DNA of 64,000 nt from Alteripontixanthobacter muriae (GCF_013336795.1 NZ_JAAFZT010000020.1:84465-148464), one strand, 5' to 3'; positions 39,347 to 49,364 are shown, numbered from the stretch's first letter. Program-made: numbers and translations. Notes: generated from the sequence alone by a model not told the origin.

Positions 39347-41446
39347 TCAGCAGATCGCCTTCGCTTTCGCCCGCCATTCGTGGAGCAGCGGTTCGGTATA
39401 GCCGCTGGGCTGTGAAACGCCTTCGAACACCAGATCACAGGCTGCCTTGAAGGCCACGCCACCGAAATCGGGCGCCATTTTCACATAGCCGGGATCGCCC
39501 TCGTTCTGGGCATCGACCTTCGCGGCCATGCGTTTCAGCGAATCCATCACCTGCTCGCGCGTGCAGACCCCGTGCAGCAGCCAGTTGGCCATATGCTGGC
39601 TCGAGATGCGCAGCGTCGCCCTGTCTTCCATTAGGCCGATGTCGTTGATGTCAGGCACCTTGGAACAGCCGATGCCCTGGCCCACCCAGCGAACCACGTA
39701 GCCGAGCAGCCCTTGTGCGTTATTGTCGAGCTCCTCGCGGATCTCCGCCTCGTTCCAATTCGTACCCTCTGCCAGCGGAATGGTGAGCAGTTTGTCCAGG
39801 CCGGGGATGTCGGTCAGCCGCTTCTGCAGCGCGAACACGTCCAACGCGTGATAATGCAGCGCGTGCAACGTCGCGGCGGTGGGCGACGGCACCCACGCGG
39901 TGTTCGCGCCGGCCTCGAGATGAGCGATCTTCTCGTCCATCATCGCGCCCATCCGGTCGGGGGCGGCCCACATGCCCTTGCCGATCTGGGCCTTGCCGGA
40001 CAGGCCGTGCGCCAGGCCGATGGCGACATTGCGGGCCTCGTAGGCGCGCAGCCAGTCGCTGTTCTTCATTGCCCCCTTGCGGACCATGGGCCCGGCCTGC
40101 ATCGAGGTGTGAATCTCGTCGCCGGTGCGGTCGAGGAAACCCGTGTTTATGAAGACGATCCGGTCCTTCACCGCATGGATGCAGGCGGCCAGATTGGCAC
40201 TGGTGCGCCGCTCCTCGTCCATGACGCCGACCTTGATCGTGTGGCGCGGCAGGCCAAGCAGATCTTCCACCGCGTCGAACAGATCATTCGTGAAGGCGCA
40301 TTCCGCAGGCCCGTGCATCTTGGGCTTCACGATGTAGATATTGTCCTCGCGGCTATTGGCGAAACGCCCTTTGCCGGCGACGTCGATTGCTCCGATGGCA
40401 CTGGTGACAACCGCATCCATGATTCCCTCGGGCACCTCCGCGCCGTCACTAGTGAGGATCGCCGGATTTGTCATCAAATGGCCGACATTGCGCACGAACA
40501 GCAGGCTTCGGCCGGGCAGGCTTTCGGTGCTGCCATCGGGCAACGTAACCTGCCGGTCTTCCGCCAGAGCGCGGGTGACGGTCTTGCAACCTTTTTCGAA
40601 CCGTTCCTCCAGATCGCCACGGATCACGCCCAGCCAGTTGCGATAGGCGACCAGCTTGTCCTCGGCATCGACGGCGGCAACCGAGTCCTCCAGATCGACG
40701 ATCGTGGTCAGCGCTGCTTCAAGAATGATGTCGGCGATGCCCGCCTTGTCGCCTGAACCGATCGGATTGGCGGCATCGACGACGATCTCGATATGCAGGC
40801 CGTTGTTGCGAAAGAGAAAACCGCGCTCCGTCTGGCCTACATAGCGGGTGGGGTCGGCCAGTTCTGCCTTTGCAACATCCTTCACATCGGACCAGCTGCC
40901 GGAGGCCAGAGGCAGCGCCTCATCCAGGAATTTGCGTCCTCTGGCGATAACCGCAGCGCCGCGCGCCTCGTCATATCCGCCCGGCTTTGCCGGTTCGGCA
41001 TCCAGTGCGTCAGTGCCGTAGAAGGCATCGTACAGGCTGCCCCAGCGCGCATTGGCGGCATTCAGCAGGAAGCGCGCATTCAGCACCGGCACCACCAGCT
41101 GCGGCCCTGCCATCGTCGCGATCTCGGCATCCACGGCCTGCGTGCCGATGGTGAAATCGCCCGGTTCAGGAACGAGATAGCCGATCGCGGTCAGGAAGGC
41201 GCGATAGGCTTTCGCATCATGCGGCTGGCCGCGGCGCTGCTCGTGCCATTTCTCGATCTGCGCCTGCAAATCTGCGCGGATTGCCAGCAGGTCGCGATTG
41301 CGGGGTGCGAAATCCTTCAGCAGCTTTGCAAAGTCGCTCCAGAAACTTTCCGCGTCGCGATCGTTAGCCGTCAGCACCTCATCCTCGATGAAGGACGCCA
41401 GCTTCGGATCGACCTTCAGGCCTGCGCGGTTCGTGTATTCGGTCAT
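39347..41446 (-). CDS. glcB: Malate synthase G
   Basis: 699 residues from ATG 41446; the frame is open upstream but homology begins at [13 protein letters not shown]. The long G-type enzyme condenses glyoxylate and acetyl-CoA in the glyoxylate shunt. Visible landmarks include [13 protein letters not shown]-like early strand, [14 protein letters not shown] and [12 protein letters not shown] in the TIM barrel, and the C-terminal [14 protein letters not shown]. No isocitrate lyase gene is in view. Convergent with rsmA, divergent from the ast operon. Confidence 0.97.
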   Translation of the reverse strand: MTEYTNRAGLKVDPKLASFIEDEVLTANDRDAESFWSDFAKLLKDFAPRNRDLLAIRADLQAQIEKWHEQRRGQPHDAKAYRAFLTAIGYLVPEPGDFTIGTQAVDAEIATMAGPQLVVPVLNARFLLNAANARWGSLYDAFYGTDALDAEPAKPGGYDEARGAAVIARGRKFLDEALPLASGSWSDVKDVAKAELADPTRYVGQTERGFLFRNNGLHIEIVVDAANPIGSGDKAGIADIILEAALTTIVDLEDSVAAVDAEDKLVAYRNWLGVIRGDLEERFEKGCKTVTRALAEDRQVTLPDGSTESLPGRSLLFVRNVGHLMTNPAILTSDGAEVPEGIMDAVVTSAIGAIDVAGKGRFANSREDNIYIVKPKMHGPAECAFTNDLFDAVEDLLGLPRHTIKVGVMDEERRTSANLAACIHAVKDRIVFINTGFLDRTGDEIHTSMQAGPMVRKGAMKNSDWLRAYEARNVAIGLAHGLSGKAQIGKGMWAAPDRMGAMMDEKIAHLEAGANTAWVPSPTAATLHALHYHALDVFALQKRLTDIPGLDKLLTIPLAEGTNWNEAEIREELDNNAQGLLGYVVRWVGQGIGCSKVPDINDIGLMEDRATLRISSQHMANWLLHGVCTREQVMDSLKRMAAKVDAQNEGDPGYVKMAPDFGGVAFKAACDLVFEGVSQPSGYTEPLLHEWRAKAKAIC

Positions 41447-41621
41447 GTATTCGTCCCTTGCCCTTGCCTTGTGGCTACACCGCCGCATCGCCGCCGGTGC
41501 AGGCGGCAGATCTCGTCGGCGAATTGTCATGTCCGGGGAGGAACGGCCGGACTTATGAACAGGTGCCCGGATATTTGCAACGGGGTTGGCCGCGCGCTGC
41601 CCTGAGGCTAGACGCCATGGC

Positions 41622-42833
41622 ATGACAAAGATCGACCCCGCCGCCGCTCCGCTGTTCGAGATGATCGACCAATCCGCCATGCTGAAACAGGTGGAAGACT
41701 GGGCCGGGATCAACAGCGGCACCGCCAATCTGGACGGGTTGGCTACGATGGCAGACCGGCTGGCGGATGCGTTCTCCGCCCTGCCCGGCGAGATCGAGCT
41801 TGTCGAACCGGCTGCAGTCACGGCGATCGACGCCGAAGGGGAAGAGTTCGCAAAGCAACACGGCAAGCATCTTGTGCTGCGCGTGCGCCCTGACGCCGAA
41901 CGGCGCTTCGTGCTCACCGGTCATATGGACACGGTCTTTCCCGCCGACCATTCGTTCCAGGCGCTGACGCTTACGGAAGAGGACATCATCAATGGCCCCG
42001 GCACCGCCGATATGAAAGGCGGGCTCGCCGTCATGCTGCACGCGTTGCTGGCGTTCGAACGTTCAGACGCCGCCGCGAAGGTCGGTTACGATGTGCTCAT
42101 AAACTCCGACGAGGAGACCGGCTCGCTTTCCTCGCGCAGCCTGATCGAGGCGCTGGCGCAGGCCAAGGCTGCGGCGCTCACCTATGAACCGAGCGCCCTG
42201 CCCGACGGCACCCTGGCGCATGCGCGCGGCGGCACCGGCAATTATTCGCTGATCGTGCGCGGACGCAGCGCCCATGCCGGGCGCAACCCGCAGGACGGGC
42301 GCAACGCCTTGGTCGCCGCTGCCGCTCTGGCCGTGGGGCTGAAGGACGTGCAGACGCAGAATTGTCCGGTAAACCCTGCAAAGATCGAGGGCGGCGCGGC
42401 GAACAACGTCGTGCCTGATATCGCGGTCCTGCGGTTCAACATCCGCCCGCGCGAACCGAGCGCAGGGGAAAGGTTCGAAGCGCAACTGCAGGAACTGATG
42501 GGACAGGTGCGGCAGGCGCATGAAGTCAGCGTGGAACTGCATGGCGGCGTGACCCGCCCGCCCAAGCCGGTCGATGGCAGGGCGCAGAAGCTTTTTGACA
42601 TCGTGCATGATTGCGGGCGAATGCTGGGGCAGGACATCGGCTGGCAATCGACGGGCGGCGTCTGCGACGGCAACAATATAGCGTCCTGCGGCGTGCCGGT
42701 GGTCGACACCATGGGCGTGCGCGGGGGCAAGATACATTCCTCCGACGAATTCATGATCGTCTCTTCCCTGCGCGAGAGGGCGGCGCTGTCCGCGCTGGTC
42801 CTGCAGGAAATCGCATCGGGAGACAGGCTGTGA
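41622..42833 (+). CDS. M20 family metallohydrolase (CPG2/ArgE type) of the ast operon
   Basis: 403 residues from ATG 41622. Metal-binding phrases are [11 protein letters not shown] (His-x-Asp), [10 protein letters not shown] and INSDEETGS with the catalytic Glu-Glu. The layout, a catalytic domain plus an inserted lid near residues 180-310, fits carboxypeptidase G2, ArgE and DapE relatives that cleave N-acyl amino acids. It is the first gene of a three-gene operon and its stop overlaps the astA start. Since DapE/ArgE relatives remove succinyl or acetyl groups, it may desuccinylate N-succinylglutamate, the job of AstE elsewhere; this is inference. Confidence 0.86.
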   Translation: MTKIDPAAAPLFEMIDQSAMLKQVEDWAGINSGTANLDGLATMADRLADAFSALPGEIELVEPAAVTAIDAEGEEFAKQHGKHLVLRVRPDAERRFVLTGHMDTVFPADHSFQALTLTEEDIINGPGTADMKGGLAVMLHALLAFERSDAAAKVGYDVLINSDEETGSLSSRSLIEALAQAKAAALTYEPSALPDGTLAHARGGTGNYSLIVRGRSAHAGRNPQDGRNALVAAAALAVGLKDVQTQNCPVNPAKIEGGAANNVVPDIAVLRFNIRPREPSAGERFEAQLQELMGQVRQAHEVSVELHGGVTRPPKPVDGRAQKLFDIVHDCGRMLGQDIGWQSTGGVCDGNNIASCGVPVVDTMGVRGGKIHSSDEFMIVSSLRERAALSALVLQEIASGDRL

Positions 42834-43846
42834 CTTTCCGCCTGCGGGCCGCGCGAGCCGGCGATCTCGAACCTGTCTACGAAATGGCGAAACTGACCGG
42901 CGGCGGCTTCACCAATCTGCCGCCGGATCGTGACTCGCTGACCGCCAAGCTCGCCCGCGCCACGGCGGCTTTCGGCCGGGACGAGGATACTCTTGCCGAC
43001 GAACAGTTCGTGCTGGTCCTGGAAAATGCCGAAACCGGCGAGGTGCGCGGCACCTGCCAGATCTTCAGCCAGGTGGGCCAGCGCTGGCCGTTCTATTCCT
43101 ATCGCCTGAACACGATCACGCAGCACAGCCAGGAACTGGATCGCACGGTACGCGCCGAATTGCTCAGCCTGACCACGGATCTGGAAGGTAGCGCGGAGGT
43201 CGGCGGATTGTTCCTCCACCCCGGTGAGCGCGCGGGCGGGCTGGGACTGTTGCTGGCGCGGAGCCGCTATCTGTTCATCGCCATGCACCGCGCGCGCTTC
43301 GCCGATCGCATCCTGGCGGAACTGCGCGGCATTATAGACGAACGCGGCGGATCGCCATTCTGGGACGGGGTGGCGGGCCGCTTCTTCGGAATGACTTTTC
43401 AGGAGGCGGACCATTTCAATTCGGTCACGGGCAACCAGTTCATCGCCGATCTGATGCCCAAGCACCCGATCTATGTCGCCATGCTGTCGAAAACCGCCCG
43501 CAGCGCCATTGGGATACCGCATCCGTCTGGCCGCGCGGCGATGCGGATGCTGGAGAACGAAGGGTTCTCCTATGAAGGCTATGTCGACATTTTCGATGGC
43601 GGCCCCAGCATGATAGCCCGAACCGATGCCGTGAAAAGCGTGCGCGAGGCGAGCGAGGCGGAGATTTCCACGGTTCATCTGGCGAAGGGTGAGAAAGGTC
43701 TTCTGGCGACCGGGAGGCTTACTGGCTTTCGCGCCTGCTACGGCGCTCGCGAGATGCAGGAGGACGGCACCGTGGCCATCGACGCCAGCGCGGCAGATCT
43801 GCTGGATGTGAAACCCGGCGACACGATCTGGAGCGTTGCGCGATGA
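42830..43846 (+). CDS. astA: Arginine N-succinyltransferase
   Basis: 338 residues starting at GTG 42830, overlapping the hydrolase stop (GTGA). AstA succinylates arginine as the first step of the ammonia-producing AST pathway. Family blocks: LTGGGFTNLPPDRDSLTAKL at the start, GLFLHPGERAGGLGLLLARSR for acyl-CoA binding, and FNSVTGNQFIADLMPKHPIY. It ends in ATGA shared with astB. Confidence 0.96.
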   Translation: MTFRLRAARAGDLEPVYEMAKLTGGGFTNLPPDRDSLTAKLARATAAFGRDEDTLADEQFVLVLENAETGEVRGTCQIFSQVGQRWPFYSYRLNTITQHSQELDRTVRAELLSLTTDLEGSAEVGGLFLHPGERAGGLGLLLARSRYLFIAMHRARFADRILAELRGIIDERGGSPFWDGVAGRFFGMTFQEADHFNSVTGNQFIADLMPKHPIYVAMLSKTARSAIGIPHPSGRAAMRMLENEGFSYEGYVDIFDGGPSMIARTDAVKSVREASEAEISTVHLAKGEKGLLATGRLTGFRACYGAREMQEDGTVAIDASAADLLDVKPGDTIWSVAR

Positions 43847-45117
43847 AACACGCTAAACTGCAAGAAATCAATTTTGACGGGATCGTCGGCCCCTCGCATA
43901 ATTATGCGGGCCTCAGCCTCGGCAATCTTGCCGCGACCAGCCATGCCGGTGACATATCGCACCCGCGCGCGGCGGCGCTGCAGGGATTGGCCAAGATGCG
44001 CGCCAATATGGCTTTGGGTTTGCAGCAGGGCTTTCTGCTGCCCTTGCCCCGCCCGAACGAAGGCTTTCTTGCCGGACTGGGCCTCACTCAGGACGATGCT
44101 GTCGAACCCGAGAACCGCCCGCTGGTGGCGGCGGCGTGGTCGGCCAGCGCGATGTGGACGGCAAATGCCGCGACGGTCAGCCCCGCTCCCGACACGGCAG
44201 ACGGGCGCTGTCACCTCACGCCCGCCAATCTCGTCACCATGCCGCATCGGGCGCAGGAATGGCGGGACACCAAGGCACAGCTTGCCATCGCCTTTGCCGA
44301 CGAAGCTGCTTTCGCGCTGCATGATGCCGTGCCGCCTTTCTTTGGCGACGAAGGCGCTGCCAACCACATGCGGTTCTGTGCCGATCATTCAGCGTCGGGC
44401 GTAGAAGTCTTCGTCTTTGGCCGCCCCGGCGGGGCTTTCCCGGCGCGGCAGAGCCTTCAGGCCAGCCGCGCTGTCGCCCGGCTGCATGGGCTGGCGCCGG
44501 AGCGCACCGTCTTCATCGAACAGAACCCTTTCGCCATTGCAGCAGGCGCGTTCCACAATGACGTCGTTTCGGTCGCAAACGGGCGCGTGCTGTTCACGCA
44601 TGAAGAAGCATTTGCCGACCGCGAAGGCGCGTATGAGGCCATCCGCGTAGCCTTCCCCGAACTGCAGGTGGTGGAGGTTCCATCAAGCGAAGTCAGCCTT
44701 GCCGAAGCCATCGCGACCTATCTGTTCAACGCGCAGCTGGTGAGTTTGCCGGATGGGAACATGGCGCTGGTCGTGCCGATGGAAAGCTGGAACAGCACGG
44801 CGGTACGCGGCTTTCTCGACCGGATGATGTCGGGGGATGGTCCGATCGGCGGGGTCATTCCCGTCGATGTCACGCAGAGCATGGCCAATGGCGGCGGCCC
44901 CGCCTGCCTGAGGCTGCGGGTCGTGGCCGACCCCGCCACAGTGGATCCGCGCTTCCTGCTGGATGAAGCGAAGGCCGACACCATCGCCAGCGTCATCGAG
45001 GTGCATTGGCCGGAAAGCATCGAACCGGCGCAGATCGGAAGCGCGGAGCTTGCCGGGAAAGTGGTGACCGCTCGCGCTGCCTTGCTCGAAAAGCTGGATC
45101 TCGATCAACTCGCATGA
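43843..45117 (+). CDS. astB: N-succinylarginine dihydrolase
   Basis: 424 residues. AstB hydrolyses succinylarginine to succinylornithine, CO2 and two ammonia. The start NFDGIVGPSHNYAGLS and the catalytic Cys block NGGGPACLRLRV are diagnostic; the Glu and His partners lie in the expected guanidino-modifying fold. Third gene of the operon. astC and astD, for the remaining steps, are not adjacent. Confidence 0.97.
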   Translation: MKHAKLQEINFDGIVGPSHNYAGLSLGNLAATSHAGDISHPRAAALQGLAKMRANMALGLQQGFLLPLPRPNEGFLAGLGLTQDDAVEPENRPLVAAAWSASAMWTANAATVSPAPDTADGRCHLTPANLVTMPHRAQEWRDTKAQLAIAFADEAAFALHDAVPPFFGDEGAANHMRFCADHSASGVEVFVFGRPGGAFPARQSLQASRAVARLHGLAPERTVFIEQNPFAIAAGAFHNDVVSVANGRVLFTHEEAFADREGAYEAIRVAFPELQVVEVPSSEVSLAEAIATYLFNAQLVSLPDGNMALVVPMESWNSTAVRGFLDRMMSGDGPIGGVIPVDVTQSMANGGGPACLRLRVVADPATVDPRFLLDEAKADTIASVIEVHWPESIEPAQIGSAELAGKVVTARAALLEKLDLDQLA

Positions 45118-45243
45118 TGAGCCGAGTTGCGTCGGCATGCTTTACAAATCGTCAATGGCTACTAGCCCGTTAACCACCGTCTTGCGCAGGATTCCTGCAA
45201 TGGCACGGTCCTTGCCTTTAGGCACGTTAACGGAAGGTTGGAT

Positions 45244-45504
45244 GTGCTACGCAAGGTAAAGCGATTATTTACTATCAAGACGCGCTGGGAAGCGTTCATG
45301 ATAATCTACGCCCTGGCGCTCGGCGCGGTGGAGCGCGGAAAAGCCTATCTGGTCGAATATCCCGGCATGGGCGGTTTGCTGCTATTCCTCGCCTGCACAG
45401 GCGCGGTGTTCCTGGCCGGAGCCAAGATCCTCGATTGCGTAAGATATGAGGGCGAGAAGCGACAAGCCGAAGCGCGCGCGTCGACGCCTCAGGAATCGAC
45501 CTGA
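45244..45504 (+). CDS. Small conserved membrane protein
   Basis: 86 residues from GTG 45244, six bases after GGAAGG; an in-frame TTG at 45238 gives two more residues but overlaps that ribosome site. One or two hydrophobic segments (about 18-30 and 40-60) separate a basic start (RKVKRLFTIKTRWEAF) and a charged tail. Similar short proteins occur in Sphingomonadales by recollection, function unknown. It is convergent with the tmRNA gene that follows. Confidence 0.68.
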   Translation: MLRKVKRLFTIKTRWEAFMIIYALALGAVERGKAYLVEYPGMGGLLLFLACTGAVFLAGAKILDCVRYEGEKRQAEARASTPQEST

Positions 45505-45539
45505 GAACCCGCCGCCAGTCTTGAATGAAGGTGGGGGTT

Positions 45540-45870
45540 TCTGTTGCTAGCTACCCCCGGAGCCCCGGTATCTCTTCTGTTGCCCGGTGAGTCCAACCGC
45601 GCTTAGCTTTGTAAATTCAGGCCGCTAGGCCTTAAAATTACGCGGCGATTGCGAGTGCTTCATTGTCATTGGCACTTGTGTGTTGCGAGCTTTTAACGGG
45701 GATTCTCAACCCGGGCGAAAACAGTGCTTTTGGGCACACGTCGATCCTAGTTCGGCCCCGTCAGAAACCACGCTTTCGCGCAGCTTTTGGTGGAGCCGCC
45801 GGGTACTGCCCCCGGGTCCGTTGTGCTTATTGCACACCGCAGTTTATCGCCATAGCCGGCCGAAACCGAC
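45540..45870 (-). ncRNA. ssrA: Two-piece (permuted) transfer-messenger RNA, ssrA
   Basis: The minus strand carries the alphaproteobacterial circularly permuted tmRNA. The acceptor piece (about 45870-45788) ends in a T arm CCGGG/CCCGG and CGGCTCC-A-CCA at 45797-45788. After a 28-base intervening stretch (45787-45760) the coding piece starts GGGGCCG (45759-45753); these seven bases pair with CGGCTCC as the acceptor stem. The tag frame is at 45673-45638 and encodes ANDNEALAIAA then TAA, a proteolysis tag of the family type. tmRNA rescues stalled ribosomes with SmpB. The 3' end of the coding piece (about 45540-45560) is approximate; a GGGGGT / ACCCCC pair (45533-45558) may cap it. Confidence 0.94.
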
Positions 45871-45876
45871 AGAACC

Positions 45877-45904
45877 CATATAGACGTTTATTCCTTAATG
45901 TGAA
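45877..45904 (-). promoter_or_regulatory. Candidate ssrA promoter
   Basis: On the minus strand, TTCACA (45904-45899) is separated by 16 bases from TATATG (45882-45877), close to sigma-70 consensus. The start would be near 45870, just where the acceptor piece begins. It overlaps the end of mscL, including its stop codon. Confidence 0.55.
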
Positions 45905-46389
45905 GTGTCTGGCGAAGCCGCCGCGCTGCCCTGCTTCAGTTCACCCAGGATTTCCTTCAGAACGTCAAGCTGCGGATCGGTCGCGACCTCTTCGACTTTC
46001 GAGGTATCCTCCGCTTCTTTCTTCTCCTCCTCCGCCGCATCCATCAAATGGTTGGCCGCGCGGACGATGAGAAACAGGGCGAAAGCGAGGATCAGGAAGT
46101 TCAGGATCTGCGTCAGGAAATCGCCATAGCCGATCATGGCCACGCCAGCCTCTTTCAATTGCGCGTAATTGTCGGCGGCACCGCTATAGTTGGCCGGGAT
46201 CGGGCCGAGGCGGATGAACCAGTTGGAAAAATCGACATCGCCGAAGATCCAGCCGATCAGCGGCATCAGGATGCTTTCGGTCAACGAGGTCGTGATCCTG
46301 CCGAATGCGGCGCCGATCACGACGCCGACAGCGAGGTCGAGGACGTTGCCCCTCGCGATGAATTTCTTGAATTCGTCCAGAACAGTCAC
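45895..46389 (-). CDS. mscL: Large-conductance mechanosensitive channel MscL
   Basis: 164 residues. The first helix LDEFKKFIARGNVLDLAVGVVIGAAFG and the periplasmic loop are canonical, and the second membrane helix lies at about 85-105 (LTQILNFLILAFALFLIVRA). The C-terminal tail is acidic and longer than in E. coli (136 residues). MscL opens as a safety valve under osmotic downshock. It lies directly upstream of ssrA on the same strand, whose promoter sits in its last codons. Confidence 0.96.
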   Translation of the reverse strand: MTVLDEFKKFIARGNVLDLAVGVVIGAAFGRITTSLTESILMPLIGWIFGDVDFSNWFIRLGPIPANYSGAADNYAQLKEAGVAMIGYGDFLTQILNFLILAFALFLIVRAANHLMDAAEEEKKEAEDTSKVEEVATDPQLDVLKEILGELKQGSAAASPDTSH

Positions 46390-46609
46390 GCGATGATCCC
46401 GCCGAAAATTGTCTCGCCCGCACCGAAAGCGAGCCTTTCGCCACTGCCGATGCCAGTGCCGCAGCAGCGGCGCAAGGGTGCGGCGAATACGGTTTCACCC
46501 TGTTGCCTCGCCAGCAAGGTGTGCTAATCAGGCAATACAGACATCTGCGGCGCGTTGAAGAACGGCCGCACAGGGCCGCCACGGCTGGCCAAACGCAAGG
46601 AGTTAGGGC

Positions 46610-47233
46610 ATGAAGATAAAGACAATTCGCCGCACCGCCTGCATCGTCGGCGCATCGCTCGCGCTGTCGGCCTGCGGCATCAATTCCGTTCCGACGCTGG
46701 AGGAAGCAGCGCTGTCGCATTGGGGCGATGTCGAGAGCGCCTATCAGCGCCGCGCCGACCTCGTCCCCAATCTGGTGGCGACGGTCCGCGCCGCAGCAGG
46801 TTCGGAAAGCGAAATCCTGAGCAACGTGACCGAAGCACGCGCCCGCGCCACCAGCATCAATATCACCAGCGACGATCTGTCCGATCCGGCAGAATTCCAG
46901 CGTTTTCAGGAGGCGCAGAATCAGCTGACGCAGGCGCTTGGCCAGTTGCGAACGGTGGTGGAAAACTACCCGCAATTGCAGAGCCAGGCGCGCTTTGCCG
47001 ATCTGATGACCCAGCTTGAGGGCACGGAAAACCGGATCGACGTCGCCCGTACGCGCTACAATGAATCCGTGCAGGCCTATAATACCGAAATCCGCACCTT
47101 CCCGTCCTCCATCGGGGCGAACATCATCCACGGCGCGGAACGGATGGAGCCCTTCTCCGCCGATCCCGGCGCGCAGAACGCACCGACTGTCGATTTCGGC
47201 GGAATGGGCGGCACAGCGGAAGCAGGGAACTGA
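46610..47233 (+). CDS. LemA family protein
   Basis: 207 residues. Signal peptide with lipobox LSACG near residue 22, then the LemA signature WGDVESAYQRRADLVPNLVATVRA and a long helical body with the conserved ARTRYNESVQAYNTEIRTFPSS. LemA proteins are membrane-bound, of unclear function. An AAGGAG ribosome site lies upstream. Followed by two TPM-domain genes, a conserved trio in many bacteria. Confidence 0.93.
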   Translation: MKIKTIRRTACIVGASLALSACGINSVPTLEEAALSHWGDVESAYQRRADLVPNLVATVRAAAGSESEILSNVTEARARATSINITSDDLSDPAEFQRFQEAQNQLTQALGQLRTVVENYPQLQSQARFADLMTQLEGTENRIDVARTRYNESVQAYNTEIRTFPSSIGANIIHGAERMEPFSADPGAQNAPTVDFGGMGGTAEAGN

Positions 47234-47238
47234 GCGCG

Positions 47239-48111
47239 TTGGGGGTGATCCTTCCGAATGCCGCTCCTGCATCGCGGATACACCGGCTGCTGCTGCAGCT
47301 GGCCCTCGCGTCTTTCGCGGCCTGTTTCCTGGCGATCGGGCAAGTAGCGGCTCAGGACATTCCCGCCCGGCCCGAGGGGCCGATCCTGGACGCGGCGAAC
47401 ATCATCGAGCCTGCGGAGCAAGTGGCGCTCGAACGGGAGTTGCGCGACTATAATCAGACGACCGGGCGCGCGATTATCGTCGCCACCGTGCCCAGCCTCG
47501 CCGGACAGCCGATCGAAAACTATGCCCAGACACTCGTCGAAGCATGGGACATCGGCGGTGCCGAAACCGAGGAAGGCGTGCTGCTGCTGGTCGCGCAGCA
47601 GGAACGGGAAATCCGCATTGCCACCGCGCGCGGGGTGCAAGGGCGGCTGACCGACGCATTATCGGGCCGTATCATTCGCGATACGATGGTGCCTGCTTTC
47701 CGTGAGGGCAACTTCTCGGGCGGGATCGTGGCGGCAGTGGCGCAGATCCGCGAGATCCTTGACGCCGATCCGGCCACGGCGGAAGCTATCGCCGAAGCCG
47801 CAGCGGCAGCCGAGGCGCAAGGTGGCGGCAATTCGGAAGAAGCGAATATCGGCGGCGTGATCTTCTGGATCATGCTGATCCTCGCCTTCATGGTCCTGTT
47901 CGGACGCGGCGGTCGCGGCAGCCGCAGACGCTACCGCGGCGGCATGGCATCCGGCATCGGCCAGGTCGTGCTGTGGAGTGCATTGAACGCTGCGGCCAAT
48001 TCCGGGCGCGGCGGCGGCTTTGGCGGCGGCGATTTCGGCGGCGGCGGGTTCGGCGGCTTCGGCGGGGGCGGCGGCGGCTTCAATGGCGGCGGCGCGAGCG
48101 GGGGCTGGTAG
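47239..48111 (+). CDS. TPM domain membrane protein (YgcG family)
   Basis: 290 residues with start unresolved between TTG 47239 and GTG 47245. Signal peptide ending at VAAQD, then a TPM domain (LDAANIIEPAEQVALERELRD, VLLLVAQQEREIRIATARG) thought to act in membrane-associated assembly. One membrane segment at about 212-230 and a Gly-rich repeat tail (residues 255-290). Tail composition is strongly Gly/Phe biased, as in YgcG relatives. Six bp after lemA and touching the next gene. Confidence 0.88.
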   Translation: MGVILPNAAPASRIHRLLLQLALASFAACFLAIGQVAAQDIPARPEGPILDAANIIEPAEQVALERELRDYNQTTGRAIIVATVPSLAGQPIENYAQTLVEAWDIGGAETEEGVLLLVAQQEREIRIATARGVQGRLTDALSGRIIRDTMVPAFREGNFSGGIVAAVAQIREILDADPATAEAIAEAAAAAEAQGGGNSEEANIGGVIFWIMLILAFMVLFGRGGRGSRRRYRGGMASGIGQVVLWSALNAAANSGRGGGFGGGDFGGGGFGGFGGGGGGFNGGGASGGW

Positions 48112-48786
48112 ATGGCGCTCCTGTCAGAAGCAGATCATCGCCGCGTCAGCGATGCGGTCGGAGAAGCGGAACGGCGCAGTTCGGGCGAGATCGTGACGGT
48201 GCTGGCAGAACGCAGCGACGGCTACAGCGATATCGCGCTCGCCTGGGCGGCACTGGTAGCATTCACTTTGCTCACCCTGCTCGCCTTCGTGCCGCATTGG
48301 CCGCTGGACGCCTATGCCGGGCTGCATGAAAGCTGGAACGCCGAATGGCCGGATGGCGAGATTTTTGCCATGGCGGCTGGCATCGGAATACTGACGTTTC
48401 TTATCGTCTGGCTCGTCCAGTTGAACGACGCGGTACGCTTCGCTCTGGTGCCGGGCAGGGTCAAGACGGCGCGGGTGGAGGATAGGGCCATCGCCCTCTT
48501 CCGCGTCGGCGCAGAACGCCGCACGCATGGACGGACCGGCATCATGATCTATCTGTCGATGGACGAACATCGCGCCGAGATCGTCGCCGACCGGGCCATT
48601 GCGGAAAAGGTCGACGACCATGTCTGGGGTGATGCGATGGCGGCCATGCTGGTTGAACTGAAGCAGGGTGACATCGCCGCAGGCATGATCGCCGCGATCG
48701 AGCGCGTCGGAGCAGTTCTTGCCGAGCATTTTCCTCGTGAAGAGGACGATGTGAACGAGCTTCCAGACCGGCTGATCGAGATTTGA
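48112..48786 (+). CDS. TPM domain protein with two membrane helices
   Basis: 224 residues. Two hydrophobic segments at about 42-62 and 84-104 sit before a cytosolic C-terminal TPM-like part (FRVGAERRTHGRTGIMIYLSMDEHRAEIVADRAIAEKV). It directly follows the first TPM gene, start codon touching its stop, and belongs to the lemA-TPM-TPM group. Function unknown; the paired TPM proteins are often encoded together by recollection. Ends in overlap with the Nudix gene. Confidence 0.87.
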   Translation: MALLSEADHRRVSDAVGEAERRSSGEIVTVLAERSDGYSDIALAWAALVAFTLLTLLAFVPHWPLDAYAGLHESWNAEWPDGEIFAMAAGIGILTFLIVWLVQLNDAVRFALVPGRVKTARVEDRAIALFRVGAERRTHGRTGIMIYLSMDEHRAEIVADRAIAEKVDDHVWGDAMAAMLVELKQGDIAAGMIAAIERVGAVLAEHFPREEDDVNELPDRLIEI

Positions 48787-49364
48787 ACACACCCTCCCCT
48801 GCGCATTCTACCGACGCTGTCTATGGTGGCGATACGTCCGAAGCCGGCGCCGCCGAAGAGATCGTATGGCAGGGGAAGTTCATCACCGCCAAGAGGCGCG
48901 GTCGCTGGGAATATGTCGGGCGCGCCCGCAACATCAGGGCGGCGGTTATCCTTGCAGTGGAGGACGGCCACGTCATCCTGATCGAACAATATCGCGTGCC
49001 GATGGGGCGGCGCTGCATCGAGCTGCCGGCGGGGCTGATCGGCGACGATGCCGAGAGCGCGGACGAAAACCCGCTAGAGGCTGCTGGGCGCGAGCTGGAA
49101 GAGGAAACCGGTTACCGTGCCGCCAATCTGGAAGACGCCGGCACTTTCTATTCATCGCCGGGGATGGTCAGTGAGAGTTTCACGCTGGTTCGCGCCAGGG
49201 GTCTGGAAAAGGTCGGCGCAGGCGGCGGTGTCGCGGGTGAGGACATCACCGTCCATCGCGTCGAACTCGGCAGCCTCGGAACATTCATCGATGCTGCACG
49301 CGAACGCGGTTGCGGAATCGACGTGCGGGTGATGGGCCTGCTTCTGGCTCACGGCCATCTTTGA
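48783..49364 (+). CDS. Nudix hydrolase
   Basis: 193 residues starting at TTG 48783, overlapping the TPM stop (TTGA). The Nudix box G-x5-E-x7-R-E-x2-E-E-x-G-Y is present within LPAGLIGDDAESADENPLE then AAGRELEEETGYRA, with metal ligands intact. Surrounding phrases (ELPAGLIGDD, SPGMVSESF) suggest the ADP-ribose pyrophosphatase group. Hydrolyses a nucleoside diphosphate linked to another moiety; substrate not certain. Confidence 0.92.
   Translation: MNTPSPAHSTDAVYGGDTSEAGAAEEIVWQGKFITAKRRGRWEYVGRARNIRAAVILAVEDGHVILIEQYRVPMGRRCIELPAGLIGDDAESADENPLEAAGRELEEETGYRAANLEDAGTFYSSPGMVSESFTLVRARGLEKVGAGGGVAGEDITVHRVELGSLGTFIDAARERGCGIDVRVMGLLLAHGHL

Noticed and set aside
45663-46070. 135-residue plus ORF between the small membrane protein and mscL
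   Set aside because: Overlaps the tmRNA gene and mscL on the other strand; Pro/Arg-rich with no support.
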